Origin: Singulisphaera acidiphila DSM 18658
Lineage (GTDB): Bacteria; Planctomycetota; Planctomycetia; Isosphaerales; Isosphaeraceae
Reading direction: 5' to 3'
DNA length: 64,000 bases
Assembly (NCBI RefSeq): GCF_000242455.2
Contig: NC_019892.1
Span: 4,650,001 to 4,714,000, forward strand
In this document: piece after piece, positions 25,988 to 35,191 of the stretch
Position numbering within the stretch: the stretch's first letter is position 1
How the letters are laid out: each line of letters begins with the position of its first letter
Made by a program: the position numbers and the translations under genes
Notes under the pieces: generated by a model
Databases searched by the model: none
Told to the model about the DNA's origin: nothing
What the model saw: the letters and a program-made list of their open reading frames with translations, nothing else

Positions 25988-26812
25988 TCAGGGCGAGAGG
26001 CGGCCGGGCGGGCTGGGCTCGTCGACGGGGGGGAGGTGGCGATGGATTGCCAGGTCGTAGAGAGCCGTCCCCACGATTCCGCCGGCCAGTGGGCCGACAA
26101 TCGGCACCCAGAAGTAGTAATTGTGGGATTGAAAGACCGCCGGTCCCCAGCCGAAGACGGCCGACGCCAGCCTGGGGCCGAGGTCACGCGCGGGGTTGAT
26201 CGCGTAGCCGGTCAGGCCGCCGAGCGAGAGGCCGATCGCCCAGACGACCGCGCCGACCAGGATCGGCTCGAGGTTCATCTGGGGGGATGCGTTGCGGCGA
26301 TCGGTCACGGCCCGGACGCCGAAGAGAAGGAGCGCTGTGCCGAGGAATTCGCTGAAGAAGTTGCCGGCCAGCCCATCGAATGCAGGGTAGGTGGCGAAGA
26401 CGCCCGCTCCGCCCGCTGCGGGGAGCTTGCCGTCAATCAGGGTCCCCCGGACGATATGGTGGGTGTGCTCGAAGGCCGCGAAGGCGGCGAAGTAGTCGGC
26501 ATAAACCAACGCCGCGCCACAGAATGCCCCGGCGAGCTGGGCCGACCAGTAGGGGAGCAGCCGGTCCCAGGAGACCTCGCCACGGGTGGCCAGAGCCAGC
26601 GTGACGGCCGGGTTGATGTGGCCGCCGCTTAGCCGGCCGCTGACGTAGACGCCCAGCGTGACGGCGAGTCCCCACCCCGTCGTGATCACAATCCAGTTGC
26701 CTTGCATGTCCAGTAACTGGACCGAGGCCACGACTCCGTTGCCCAGAAGGATCAGGAGCAGGGTGCCAAAGAATTCTCCAATCAGGACGGACCGCAGCGG
26801 GGGTGGTTCCAT
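25988..26812 (-). CDS. Aquaglyceroporin (MIP family)
   Basis: Predicted 274 aa. Six-helix MIP protein with both NPA boxes, GHINPAVTLALA and GYAINPARDLGPRL. The Asp directly after NPAR in the second box is typical of the glycerol-conducting branch (GlpF), as is the long loop between them (FAAFEHTHHIVRGTLIDGKL). It probably moves glycerol or other small polyols across the inner membrane. No glpK or glpD is adjacent. The C-terminal tail is Pro-rich. Confidence 0.92.
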   Translation of the reverse strand: MEPPPLRSVLIGEFFGTLLLILLGNGVVASVQLLDMQGNWIVITTGWGLAVTLGVYVSGRLSGGHINPAVTLALATRGEVSWDRLLPYWSAQLAGAFCGAALVYADYFAAFAAFEHTHHIVRGTLIDGKLPAAGGAGVFATYPAFDGLAGNFFSEFLGTALLLFGVRAVTDRRNASPQMNLEPILVGAVVWAIGLSLGGLTGYAINPARDLGPRLASAVFGWGPAVFQSHNYYFWVPIVGPLAGGIVGTALYDLAIHRHLPPVDEPSPPGRLSP

Positions 26813-26852
26813 AAGAACGCCGATACCCTTCCAAAAGAGTCAGGAGGTCGTG

Positions 26853-26954
26853 TCAATAGATCGGTTTGGGAGGAGCGAACTCGAACCTCGCAATCCCGTC
26901 GACGGCCCCCAAAAGGAGAAGGCCAAGAACACCGAACAGCGCGGTGTGGCGCAT
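26853..26954 (-). CDS. Possible 33-aa membrane peptide upstream of the aquaporin
   Basis: An ATG at 26954 opens a short frame: MRHTALFGVLGLLLLGAVDG, then IARFEFAPPKPIY and stop. One strong hydrophobic helix and a Pro-rich end look like a genuine small membrane peptide, but no clear ribosome site precedes it and chance is possible in 300 bases of spacer. The rest of 26813-27138 shows nothing else. Confidence 0.3.
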   Translation of the reverse strand: MRHTALFGVLGLLLLGAVDGIARFEFAPPKPIY

Positions 26955-27138
26955 CGGCGCGAACCCATCGGGGATAATCATTCCGGGTGTTGAATTACGA
27001 AGGAGGCCGTCCCCTCTTCAATGAACTCTGGCAAGCTTGAAGAGGCGACGTGTACTTCGTACCAGGCAGGCCAGGCGCAAGTCAATCAGATTCACGCGAT
27101 TGCGCCATTTCGAAATGTCTGCCGACCCCGTGGCATTC

Positions 27139-27876
27139 TCAGGAGGGATCGTTCTCCGGGCTGACGAGCAGTACCGCCCCCAGAGCGATGGAGATCGCGA
27201 GAGTCAAGCGAGCGAACAGGCGAGCCGCCAGGCTGAGAGGAACGGCGCTATAGGTCTGATCCACCGGGAAGAGGCAGGCCCCGCCGATCTGGACGAGGCA
27301 GGCCCCGGCGACGGCCCCGATCAAGCCTCCGATCGCGGCCTTGAGGATTTGCCGGCCGCCACCAATCCCGATGCCAAACGCTGCGCCGGCCGCCGTTCCC
27401 AGAGCGACGGCGAACGCCGAGTGGAACGCGGCGGCAACGAACAGGTCACGCGAGATCTGGTCGGCGCCTTGGGCGAGATACCTCGGCAGCAGCCACCAGA
27501 CACTGCCGGCCCCTGCCGCCAGCCCCAGGATCAGGCCGGCCGTTCCTCCCGCCACGCTGCGTCGCACCGGCCTGGCTGTCGCGAGTCCCAGGCCAAGCCC
27601 GAGGAATCCTCCGAGCGTGCCTTGGATCAGGGTCGCCTCAATCCGCTGCCCTTGCGCGTGGCGGGCGTTGTGACTGGAGGCTCCGGGACTGTTGGGGTCG
27701 GCCGCCTCGGGGTCGAATCGTCCGTGGATCGCCTCGCCGACCGCCCCGGCGATCAGCCCTGCCAGCAAACCTGAGACGAGCACGCGAGCCATCAGCCTTC
27801 GCCTAGGGTCGGCCGCCGTGGCAGGGCGATGGGCTGATCCGGCGAGGACTTCGGATTGCTTGTGAACCTCATTCAT
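27139..27876 (-). CDS. Multi-pass membrane protein of unknown function
   Basis: Predicted 245 aa from the ATG at 27876 (a TTG 5 codons upstream is also open). About six hydrophobic helices, many built on small residues in a glycine-zipper style (GLLAGLIAGAVGEAIHG, GGFLGLGLGLATA, AGLILGLAAGAGSVWW, GTAAGAAFGIGIGGG). No transporter signature or catalytic motif. The arrangement suggests a channel-like or lipid-handling membrane protein, but this is a guess from composition. It lies downstream of, and in the same direction as, the DUF1559 gene. Confidence 0.6.
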   Translation of the reverse strand: MNEVHKQSEVLAGSAHRPATAADPRRRLMARVLVSGLLAGLIAGAVGEAIHGRFDPEAADPNSPGASSHNARHAQGQRIEATLIQGTLGGFLGLGLGLATARPVRRSVAGGTAGLILGLAAGAGSVWWLLPRYLAQGADQISRDLFVAAAFHSAFAVALGTAAGAAFGIGIGGGRQILKAAIGGLIGAVAGACLVQIGGACLFPVDQTYSAVPLSLAARLFARLTLAISIALGAVLLVSPENDPS

Positions 27877-27918
27877 GTTGGATTTGCTCAATTGAAGGAG
27901 ACTCGATATTCAGGCCGT

Positions 27919-28953
27919 TCAGTACGCATCGGCGCTGAGGATTTCCCCCTTGCCCCGGGTGCCCAGCGCCCACCATGTGGTCTGGGCGATCGAGTCTTTG
28001 ATGAACTTGACGCTGCCGTCGGCGAAGAGGGCGTTGACGCCGCCGGTGTGGAAGCTGGAGGTGTTGGCGAAGTTGGCGCCGTCGGCTCCGCAGCCACTGC
28101 AAGAGAAGCGGCAGGAACTCCAAGGTGACTGCTTCGAGTTGGGCGTGATGATGGTGTTGAACAACGACAGCCCGGTGGTTCCCCAGCCCCAACGCTCCCC
28201 GCGCCGGTTCGTAAAGGGACCGGTTCCAGCGTTCCAACTGCTGTTGCACGCGGTGATTCCCGCCTGGACCGCCGTGAGGTTGGTGTAGATGTCGGCGATC
28301 CCGGCGCCGCCGTCGGACGTGCCGAAGACGACCGAGTTGCGCCGGGTCAAATTGTCCTTCGCATCCCCACCGACCAGCGCCTCGGAAAACGCGATCGTGT
28401 TCGATGAGCCATCGGTCACGGAATTGAGACCCCAGGCCACCTGCCGGGCGAATAAACCGGTCGCCGTGTCCGCATAGAAGCCGGCCGAGGTTCCGATGGA
28501 GGCTACGTAGTTGTTGAAGCGGGACGGGCCCGACATGGCGTCCGACGGGCACATGAAAGCGGCGACTCGCATGTTATAGATCGTGGCGTTGGCCGCGGTT
28601 GCGGGATATCCGGAGGGATAGGTTGGGCAGATGTTCCAGTTGATCGCGTTGTACATCACCGTCTGCTCGAGGTTGGCCAGAAGCAACGCCTGGGTGCTCC
28701 AGTTGTTCCACCAGTCGTTTGCGCCGGTCACCGTGGTGAGGAGCGTCGCTCCCATCGGGAAGGTGTTATTGGTGCTGTGATAATTGTGGAGGGCCAGACC
28801 AAGCTGCTTGAGGTTGTTGACGCACTGCATGCGCCTGGCCGCCTCGCGGGCCGCCTGGACGGCGGGCAGCAGGAGCGCGATCAAGACGGCGATGATGGCA
28901 ATGACGACCAAGAGCTCGATCAAGGTGAAACCGCGACGGGGAGCGAGACCCAT
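27919..28953 (-). CDS. DUF1559 prepilin-like secreted protein 1
   Basis: Predicted 344 aa from the ATG at 28953 with AAGGAG ahead. It begins with the type IV prepilin cleavage/methylation signal RRGFTLIELLVVIAIIAVLI, then PAVQAAREAARRMQCVNNLKQLGLALHNYH, the DUF1559 opening. It ends with the conserved SFHTGGVNALFADGSVKFI block. DUF1559 proteins are greatly expanded in planctomycetes; a surface or pseudopilin-like role is assumed but unproven. The small lipoprotein gene 77 bases upstream is a usual companion. Confidence 0.92.
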   Translation of the reverse strand: MGLAPRRGFTLIELLVVIAIIAVLIALLLPAVQAAREAARRMQCVNNLKQLGLALHNYHSTNNTFPMGATLLTTVTGANDWWNNWSTQALLLANLEQTVMYNAINWNICPTYPSGYPATAANATIYNMRVAAFMCPSDAMSGPSRFNNYVASIGTSAGFYADTATGLFARQVAWGLNSVTDGSSNTIAFSEALVGGDAKDNLTRRNSVVFGTSDGGAGIADIYTNLTAVQAGITACNSSWNAGTGPFTNRRGERWGWGTTGLSLFNTIITPNSKQSPWSSCRFSCSGCGADGANFANTSSFHTGGVNALFADGSVKFIKDSIAQTTWWALGTRGKGEILSADAY

Positions 28954-29030
28954 GACTTGGACTCCTTCAGATTTGAATGATGACAAACAATTGGCGGAGT
29001 CGAACGTTCGCATACGCTAAGGAGAGCTCG

Positions 29031-29219
29031 TCACCGCGGCGGTGTTTTCGGGTACGCGGCCCTGGAGCGATCCGTCTCCGCCACGTCCTCGGGCGACATG
29101 GCCGGGGCGACCGTGCCCGTTTGCTTGGACGCGTCCGAACAGCCGCTGAACAGCGGTGCCCCGATGCCGCTCAAGACCAGGGCCAGGAGCACACCACGTG
29201 GATCGATAGAAGTCGACAT
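29031..29219 (-). CDS. Small lipoprotein paired with DUF1559 gene
   Basis: Predicted 62 aa from the ATG at 29219 with GGAGATG ahead. Signal GVLLALVLSGIGAPLFSGC with lipobox LFSGC, then a short Ser/Thr/Asp-rich mature peptide (SDASKQTGTVAPAMSPEDVA). Small lipoproteins of this kind often accompany DUF1559 genes in planctomycetes. No function is known. Confidence 0.65.
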   Translation of the reverse strand: MSTSIDPRGVLLALVLSGIGAPLFSGCSDASKQTGTVAPAMSPEDVAETDRSRAAYPKTPPR

Positions 29220-29769
29220 GTTCGAGTCATCTCCGATTTTCGCCACCCGAGTCGACTCGGGTGGCGGATGATTGGGAACAAAACGAAGGGGAACCGCGGG
29301 GCGTCGCGGTCTAACATCTTTTCAAGAAGAAAAAACATAATCAAAAAGAGAGCGATCATTTGAGACTGTTCTGCGGACCGCAAGGCCTGTCCTTTGAGGT
29401 TTGCAGGCCCTCCGTCACCGCAAGGCGACAGTGGTCGTAGGCCTTATTGGTCGCCTTGGCTTGCGCCGTAAACAGAACAGCAAGTGGATGGAATCCTTTT
29501 TTTGTCTTGATCCTCGCCATCAAGACGTCGGTCGGCCCGGGTATTCCAATGGCGTCTCTCACTAGGGTGGATCAAGATCCAGAAGGTTTTTCGCCAAAAA
29601 ATCTGGGATTGAGGCACAGAGTAAGGTTGCATCAACGAGGGCCTTCCCAAACAATGAGCAACAAGGGGATGCGCTCGCTTGGGGGTCTGATCTTTCCTCC
29701 TTGAAGGTATGAGCGAAAGCGAAGCCGGGAAGGATGACTGCGGGCGAGTCACGAGACGAGGTGAAGCCA
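29220..29769. other. Divergent intergenic region ahead of the sigma factor
   Basis: About 550 bases. A minus-strand open frame around 29356-29562 would give MARIKTKKGFHPLAVLF, but it has no recognisable homology and no ribosome site, so it is not called. 29270-29350 is AT-rich. No confident promoter is seen. Confidence 0.35.
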
Positions 29770-30375
29770 ATGATCACCGACCACAGTGACTCCGTCGCGA
29801 CGACCTCTGCGGAGGAAGTGGGGTTCGGGGCATTGATGGCGCGGCTGCGTGCGGGGGACGAGGCCGCGGCCCGCGAGTTCTACGAGCGCTGGGTCTGGCG
29901 GCTCATGGGCCTGACGCGGGCCAGGCTGGGGCGGTCGATCGTCGTCAAGGAGGATCCGCAAGACATCGTCCAGTCGGTCTATCGCAGTTTTTTCAGACGC
30001 TATGGCGCTGGGCACTTCCAGGTCGAAGATTGGCACGACGTCTGGGCCTTGCTCGTGACGATCGTGCTGCGGAAGTGCGCCAATCGTCGGCAGTTCTATG
30101 CGGCCGAATGCCGCACCTTGAAACGCGAGACAGCGACCGGGCTCGATGATCGGGCTGCGGACGACCCGACGCCCGAAGATGAGGCGATGCTCGCCGAGAT
30201 GGTCCAGCGGCTGCTGCTCAGCTTCCCCCCCGCTGAGCGGGCGGTTGTCGAGCTGAGCCTGCAAGGTTATACGGTCAAGGAAATCGGCAAGTGTCTCAAC
30301 CGCGCTGAGCGCTCGGTGTATCGGATTCGCGAGCATGTTCGGTCGTGGCTCGAACTTCAAGCGATCGGCGACTGA
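29770..30375 (+). CDS. ECF-type sigma-70 family RNA polymerase sigma factor
   Basis: Predicted 201 aa from the ATG at 29770 (GAGGTGAAG ahead); an ATG at 29734 is also in frame. Region 2 contains FYERWVWRLMGLTRARLGR and DPQDIVQSVYRSFFRRY. Region 4 contains LLLSFPPAERAVVELSLQGYTVKEIGKCLNRAERSVYRIREHVRSWL, the -35-binding helix-turn-helix. This is a planctomycete-type ECF factor. It is followed 52 bases later by a Ser/Thr kinase, a common planctomycete pairing in which the kinase is thought to control the sigma factor in place of an anti-sigma protein. Confidence 0.92.
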   Translation: MITDHSDSVATTSAEEVGFGALMARLRAGDEAAAREFYERWVWRLMGLTRARLGRSIVVKEDPQDIVQSVYRSFFRRYGAGHFQVEDWHDVWALLVTIVLRKCANRRQFYAAECRTLKRETATGLDDRAADDPTPEDEAMLAEMVQRLLLSFPPAERAVVELSLQGYTVKEIGKCLNRAERSVYRIREHVRSWLELQAIGD

Positions 30376-30427
30376 TCGGAGAACGGAGCAACGCGCAACG
30401 ACCGACCTCAAGGACAAAGACCCTCCC

Positions 30428-33025
30428 ATGGCCAAGGTCGACCCCTCTTTCTCTGCGCTTTGCAACACGAGCTGGCTCGGCCGAGAGCGGATCTTGGCCC
30501 AGTTCGAGTCCGACTGGTATGAGGGGGAGCGGCCATCTATCGAGGAATACCTTCGGAACGACGTGTCCGTCCCCTCGCTCTTGATCGAGTTGGTCTCCAT
30601 CGAGCTGGAGTTCCGGGCGCGAAGGGGAGAGCCGATCGATGCCTCTGAGTACCTCCGGAGGTTCCCCGTCCTGGCCGAGAGCGAGGAGCAAGTCCGCGAG
30701 CTGCTCGACGCGGTCGACTCGCTCCGAACCGATTCGCGGCGCACTCGGGGACCGAGGACGCAACCCACGACGACCGCTCCCGGCGGCGAGGTCCGGTATC
30801 GGCTTGATCGCTACGAACTGCTCGAGCAGGTTGGCCAGGGCTCGTTCAGCGTCGTCTACCGAGCGCTCGACACGCAGCTCGACCGCGTCGTGGCCGTGAA
30901 GCTCCCTCGCTCCGGCTGCTGGTCCGATCTCGAAGCGAGGACCCGATTCCTCCGCGAGGCGCGCAGCCTTGCCCGGCTGAACCACCCCGGAATCGTGGCG
31001 GTGCACGACGCGGCCGAGCGCGAGGGCAGCTTCGTGATCGTCAGCGAGTTCATCACGGGCGAGACCCTGGCCGAGCGGCTCCTTCGCGGTCGGCCGACCG
31101 CTCGCGAAGCGACGGAATTGCTCGCCTCCGTCTGCGACGCGATCGCCGCGGCGCACCAGGCTGGCGTGATCCACCGCGACCTCAAGCCCGCGAACATCAT
31201 GATCGATGGCGACGGCAGGCCCCGGGTCATGGACTTCGGACTCGCCCGGTCATCGGCCGACGAAACCGCTCTGACCGTCGAAGGTCAGGTGCTCGGTACC
31301 CCCGCCTACATGCCGCCCGAACAAGCCAGCGGAAACCACCACGGCGTCGACGAGCGGAGCGATATCTATAGCCTGGGCGTGGTCCTGTTCCAGCTCCTGA
31401 CCGGCCATCTCCCGTTCCCGGGCCACGGTTATCAGTTGATCGCTCAGATTCTCGAGAATGACCCGGCTCCGCCGCACCGGTTCGACAGCACGGTCCCGGT
31501 CGACCTGGAAACGATCTGCTTGAAGGCGATCGCCAAGGAGCCGGGCCGACGGTACAGGTCGAGCGCCGAACTCGCCGACGACTTGCGGCGCTTCCTCCGT
31601 GGGGAGCCGGTACACGCCAGACCGGTTGGACCAATGGCACGGCTCTGGCGCACCTGCCGGCGCAGGCCGTTTGCCGCCGCCACTCTCGGCACACTCGCCC
31701 TGATGGCGATCGCCAGCTTCGGCGTCGTGACCTGGGAATGGCGGCGAGCGGAACGGTTCCGTGCCCAGGCGGAGGCCAATCTCGTGGTCTCGGAGCAACA
31801 GCGGCTGAGACTGCTCGCGGTTCTCAAATCAGGGCATCAGGCGCTCTCCCATTCTCTGATGATCGAAAAGAACCGGCTCCAGTACGGACGCGACGCGATC
31901 TCGCCCGATTCCTGGTGGGTCGATCGACTCCTCGGCAACTGCTCGGCCCTCATCGAGCAATTGAAGAAAGAGCCGGCCCTGAAGCCGGAACTGGCCGAGA
32001 TTCTCCTGCACAAAGGGGATCTCGAATTCTCGGCCGATCATTGTGACCTTGCGGTCGCTTCCTGGGAGTCCGCCCGCACCTTGTTGGAGAACCTCGTCGC
32101 TGAGCGTGGGGATGACCCTTGGTGGCGACGGAACCTGGGCCACTGCTATCAGGTCATGGGGCAAATTCAGGAGGACAAGGGCCAACCCGCCGAAGCCGCC
32201 CGGCTCTATCGCCAGTCCGAACGGCACCGATTGCGCTCGTTCGTGCTCTGTGAGCAGAAACTTCGCAGCCATCCCGGTGATTTCGACGTGCAATATATGA
32301 TGGCCCGGGCAAGCACCGGACTCGGAACAATCCAGATCAAGCTGGGACGGCCTTCGAAAGCACGCTCGATCCTGGAACGTGCGCTCACCGATTGGGAGCG
32401 GCTCCTCAAGCTTGATTTCTCGAATGCCGCGGTGCGTGGCGCCCTCGATTATTGCTGCCGACAGCTCATCGAGGTGACCGCCGCATTGCACCGGTCCGCC
32501 CCCTCGGCGGAAGCCCGAAACGAGAGAGTGGCGATCCTGCGAGCACTCGACGAATGCCTTCGGATCCAGGCCGACCTTCAGAGCCGGTCTCCTGCCGATC
32601 TCACGAGCCTCAACATGCTTGGCGTTTGCTCCTATTGGAAGGGAGCGATCGAGACTGATTTGGGCCGGAGCGAGGAGGCACTCCTCTCTTTTCAACACGC
32701 CGCCGCGCGGTTCTCGAGGTTGTCCGAGATCGAGCCGACCAGGCCGGCTCACCGCTCGTCTCTGGCCGCCTCTCTCCACTACGTGAGCACCAGGCTGAGC
32801 GCATTGGACCGACACCCGGAAGCCGTGGTCACGTTGCGCCGCGAACGGGAACTGCGAGATACCTTGCGGAATGAACAGACAAGCAACACACGATCGAAAG
32901 GCGGACGTGCATCGAACTGGCACCAACGAGGAGTCGATTTCCCTACGAGAGCGACAGGGAATCCCAACACTTGCCCAGGCCACTCCTACGCCGTCGGGAA
33001 GCGGTTGGCTGGCGAAGAACTGTAA
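30428..33025 (+). CDS. Receptor-like Ser/Thr protein kinase with TPR-type C-terminus
   Basis: Predicted 865 aa. The kinase domain (about residues 130-400) has all landmarks: VGQGSFSVVYRA P-loop, VAVKLPR Lys, VIHRDLKPANIMID catalytic loop, DFGLARS and GTPAYMPPEQASG activation segment. A transmembrane helix (FAAATLGTLALMAIASFGVVTWEW) follows at about 412-436. The rest is TPR-like helices (SVVKSGHQAL-type, GQPAEAARLYRQSERHR) predicted to be on the far side of the membrane. The first 130 residues are a helical Glu-rich module common in planctomycete kinases. Expected to signal to the preceding sigma factor. Confidence 0.92.
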   Translation: MAKVDPSFSALCNTSWLGRERILAQFESDWYEGERPSIEEYLRNDVSVPSLLIELVSIELEFRARRGEPIDASEYLRRFPVLAESEEQVRELLDAVDSLRTDSRRTRGPRTQPTTTAPGGEVRYRLDRYELLEQVGQGSFSVVYRALDTQLDRVVAVKLPRSGCWSDLEARTRFLREARSLARLNHPGIVAVHDAAEREGSFVIVSEFITGETLAERLLRGRPTAREATELLASVCDAIAAAHQAGVIHRDLKPANIMIDGDGRPRVMDFGLARSSADETALTVEGQVLGTPAYMPPEQASGNHHGVDERSDIYSLGVVLFQLLTGHLPFPGHGYQLIAQILENDPAPPHRFDSTVPVDLETICLKAIAKEPGRRYRSSAELADDLRRFLRGEPVHARPVGPMARLWRTCRRRPFAAATLGTLALMAIASFGVVTWEWRRAERFRAQAEANLVVSEQQRLRLLAVLKSGHQALSHSLMIEKNRLQYGRDAISPDSWWVDRLLGNCSALIEQLKKEPALKPELAEILLHKGDLEFSADHCDLAVASWESARTLLENLVAERGDDPWWRRNLGHCYQVMGQIQEDKGQPAEAARLYRQSERHRLRSFVLCEQKLRSHPGDFDVQYMMARASTGLGTIQIKLGRPSKARSILERALTDWERLLKLDFSNAAVRGALDYCCRQLIEVTAALHRSAPSAEARNERVAILRALDECLRIQADLQSRSPADLTSLNMLGVCSYWKGAIETDLGRSEEALLSFQHAAARFSRLSEIEPTRPAHRSSLAASLHYVSTRLSALDRHPEAVVTLRRERELRDTLRNEQTSNTRSKGGRASNWHQRGVDFPTRATGNPNTCPGHSYAVGKRLAGEEL

Positions 33026-33030
33026 AAGAG

Positions 33031-33053
33031 GGGCCGCCTGGCGGCCCTTTTTT
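33031..33053 (+). terminator. Terminator of the sigma/kinase transcript
   Basis: GGGCCGC (33031-33037) pairs with GCGGCCC (33041-33047) over a 3-base loop, followed by TTTTTT (33048-33053), starting 5 bases after the kinase stop. Confidence 0.85.
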
Positions 33054-33151
33054 CGCGGGTTTCGAGAGCGGCCCCTTTTTTGGCCCTGACAGTTGTGGCA
33101 GGATGGCGTCGATCCAGGCCGATTCCGACGACCCGACGAGTTTTGCCAGCC

Positions 33152-35191
33152 ATGCTCACACAAGGCCGATCGATTCTGCCGTGTCTTGGTGTCTGTCTCG
33201 TTGTCGTGGCCGGGTTGGCCTCGGTTGCGTGGGGCGAGTCTCCGCCTGAGGTCTCGTTCCGGCTCCAGGACTTCCGAGGTGCCTGGCATGCGTCGGACGA
33301 GGTCCGTGACCGCAAGCTGATCGTGCTCGCGTTCCTGGGGGTCGACTGTCCGGTCGCTAATCGCTATGCGCCGACGCTTGCCGAGCTCGCGGGCGAGTTT
33401 GGGCCACAGGGGGTCGCGTTCTTTGCCGTCGACGCCAACCGGCAGGATGGCCTGACGGCGATGGGCCGGTTCGCGGACGTCAACAAGCTCTCGTTTCCGT
33501 TTCTCAAGGACGCCGGCAACGTGCTGGCCGACCGCCTCGGGGTTGAGCGGACGCCCGAAGTCGTCGTGCTCGACGAGGCCCGCAAGGTCCGGTATCGGGG
33601 TCGGGTCGACGACCAGTTTACCCAGGCCGCTCACCGGCCCTCGCCGACGCGCCGGGACCTCGCCGTCGCCCTCGGGGAACTGCTGGCCGGGCGCGAGGTG
33701 TCCACCCCGACGACGGCAGCCGTGGGGTGTCGGATCGGCCGGGCGCGTCCGCCGGGGAAGGGCTCGGTGACGTATTCGGGGCAGGTGGCGCGGGTGTTGC
33801 GGGACCGCTGCGTGGTCTGCCACCGCCCTGGTGAAATCGCCCCGTTTGCCCTGACCTCGTACGAGGAGGCCGCCGGCTGGGCCGACTCGATCGCCGAGGT
33901 TGTTCGCGAGGGCCGGATGCCCCCCTGGCACGCCAGCCCCGACCACGGGAAGTTCCGTAACGAGGCCCGCCTGACCGACGAGGAGAAAGCTGCGATTGCT
34001 GCCTGGGCCGCCGACGGCGCTCCTCGAGGTAACCCGGTCGAGCCGCCCGCTCCGTCCCCCCACGCCGCCGGCTGGCGCATTCCGGAACCCGATCTGGTCG
34101 TTGAACTGCCGAGGGCCGTCGAAGTGCCCGCGTCGGGCGTTCTTCCCTACCAGAATTTCACGATCGACCTGAAGCTCGACCACGACATCTGGGTCAAGGC
34201 TTCACAGGTGCGGCCTCAGAACCCGGCGGTCGTGCATCATCTGGTTGTCTACGCCCTCCCTCCTGGCCAATCGTCGGGGAACCCGCTCGACCACGATATC
34301 ATCGCGATGTACTCCCCGGGGATGCCTCCGCGTATCCTTCCGGAGGGGACGGCCAAGGTGATCCCGGCGGGGGCGAAGCTCCTGGTGCAGGTTCATTACA
34401 CCCCGCGCGGGACGCCCCAGACCGATCGCAGCCGGATCGGCCTCTCGTTCGCCGACCGGGCGACCGTCCGGAAGCGGATGACCTCGGCGATCGCCATCAA
34501 CTACGAGTTCCGTATCCCTCCGAAGACTGCCGACTACCCGGCCACGGCCGAGCACCGCTTCAATCAAGACTACATCCTCTACGCGCTCCTGCCTCACATG
34601 CACCTCCGGGGCAAGTCGTTCCGCTACGAAGCCGAGTATCCGGACGGCCGGCGCGAGGTCCTTCTCGACGTGCCCCGTTACGAATTCGATTGGCAAAATG
34701 CCTACGTCCTCGACGAGCCCAAGCCGATGCCGGAGGGGACGGTCATGCGCTGCCTGGCCCGGTTCGACAACTCGGTCGACAACCCGAATAACCCCGACCC
34801 GTCGCGGCTCGTCACCTTCGGCGAGCAGACGAACGACGAGATGCTGGTCGGCTACATGGACGTGACGCTCGGTTACCAGGACCTGAGTGTCCCCGCCCCT
34901 TCGGCGACCCCTCGCGACGATGGCAATTTCGACGTCACGTTCCGCCACCGCCCCCCTGCGGGCACGAAGCGGGTCCAGCTCGCGGGCACGTTCAACAAGG
35001 ATTTCTCTCCCGTCCAGCCGCTCGACGGACCCGGCTCCGACGGGCTCTACACGGTGACGATTCCTTTGCCGCCAGGCCGTTACGAATACAAGTACGTTCA
35101 AGACGGTAAGAACTATCGCCACGACCCCGCCAACTGGCGCCAGGCCGGCTTTTTCAACAACAGCGTGCTTACCGTCGGCAAGACACCCTGA
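33152..35191 (+). CDS. Secreted redoxin - cytochrome c-like - monooxygenase-like - glycogen-binding fusion
   Basis: Predicted 679 aa from the ATG at 33152. Signal peptide LPCLGVCLVVVAGLASVAWG. Domain 1 is a thioredoxin-like/AhpC-TSA redoxin with VDCPVANRYAP and FAVDANRQDG. Domain 2 has one CxxCH heme motif (Cys220, Cys223, His224 in RCVVCHRPGEIAPF) with MPPWHA. Domain 3 resembles the copper type II monooxygenase fold: VVHHLVVYALPPG, LLVQVHYTPRG and LPHMHLRGKSFRYE give the expected His sets. The last 90 residues are a CBM48/AMPK-like domain ending GRYEYKYVQDGKNY. This modular plan is seen in planctomycetes; the reaction is unknown. The chosen start omits an unsupported 24-residue extension. 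Confidence 0.85.
   Translation: MLTQGRSILPCLGVCLVVVAGLASVAWGESPPEVSFRLQDFRGAWHASDEVRDRKLIVLAFLGVDCPVANRYAPTLAELAGEFGPQGVAFFAVDANRQDGLTAMGRFADVNKLSFPFLKDAGNVLADRLGVERTPEVVVLDEARKVRYRGRVDDQFTQAAHRPSPTRRDLAVALGELLAGREVSTPTTAAVGCRIGRARPPGKGSVTYSGQVARVLRDRCVVCHRPGEIAPFALTSYEEAAGWADSIAEVVREGRMPPWHASPDHGKFRNEARLTDEEKAAIAAWAADGAPRGNPVEPPAPSPHAAGWRIPEPDLVVELPRAVEVPASGVLPYQNFTIDLKLDHDIWVKASQVRPQNPAVVHHLVVYALPPGQSSGNPLDHDIIAMYSPGMPPRILPEGTAKVIPAGAKLLVQVHYTPRGTPQTDRSRIGLSFADRATVRKRMTSAIAINYEFRIPPKTADYPATAEHRFNQDYILYALLPHMHLRGKSFRYEAEYPDGRREVLLDVPRYEFDWQNAYVLDEPKPMPEGTVMRCLARFDNSVDNPNNPDPSRLVTFGEQTNDEMLVGYMDVTLGYQDLSVPAPSATPRDDGNFDVTFRHRPPAGTKRVQLAGTFNKDFSPVQPLDGPGSDGLYTVTIPLPPGRYEYKYVQDGKNYRHDPANWRQAGFFNNSVLTVGKTP

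Noticed and set aside
29356..29562. Small gene starting MARIKTKKGFHPL on the minus strand
   Set aside because: No ribosome site, no recognisable domain, and it lies in an AT-rich divergent spacer. Chance cannot be excluded.
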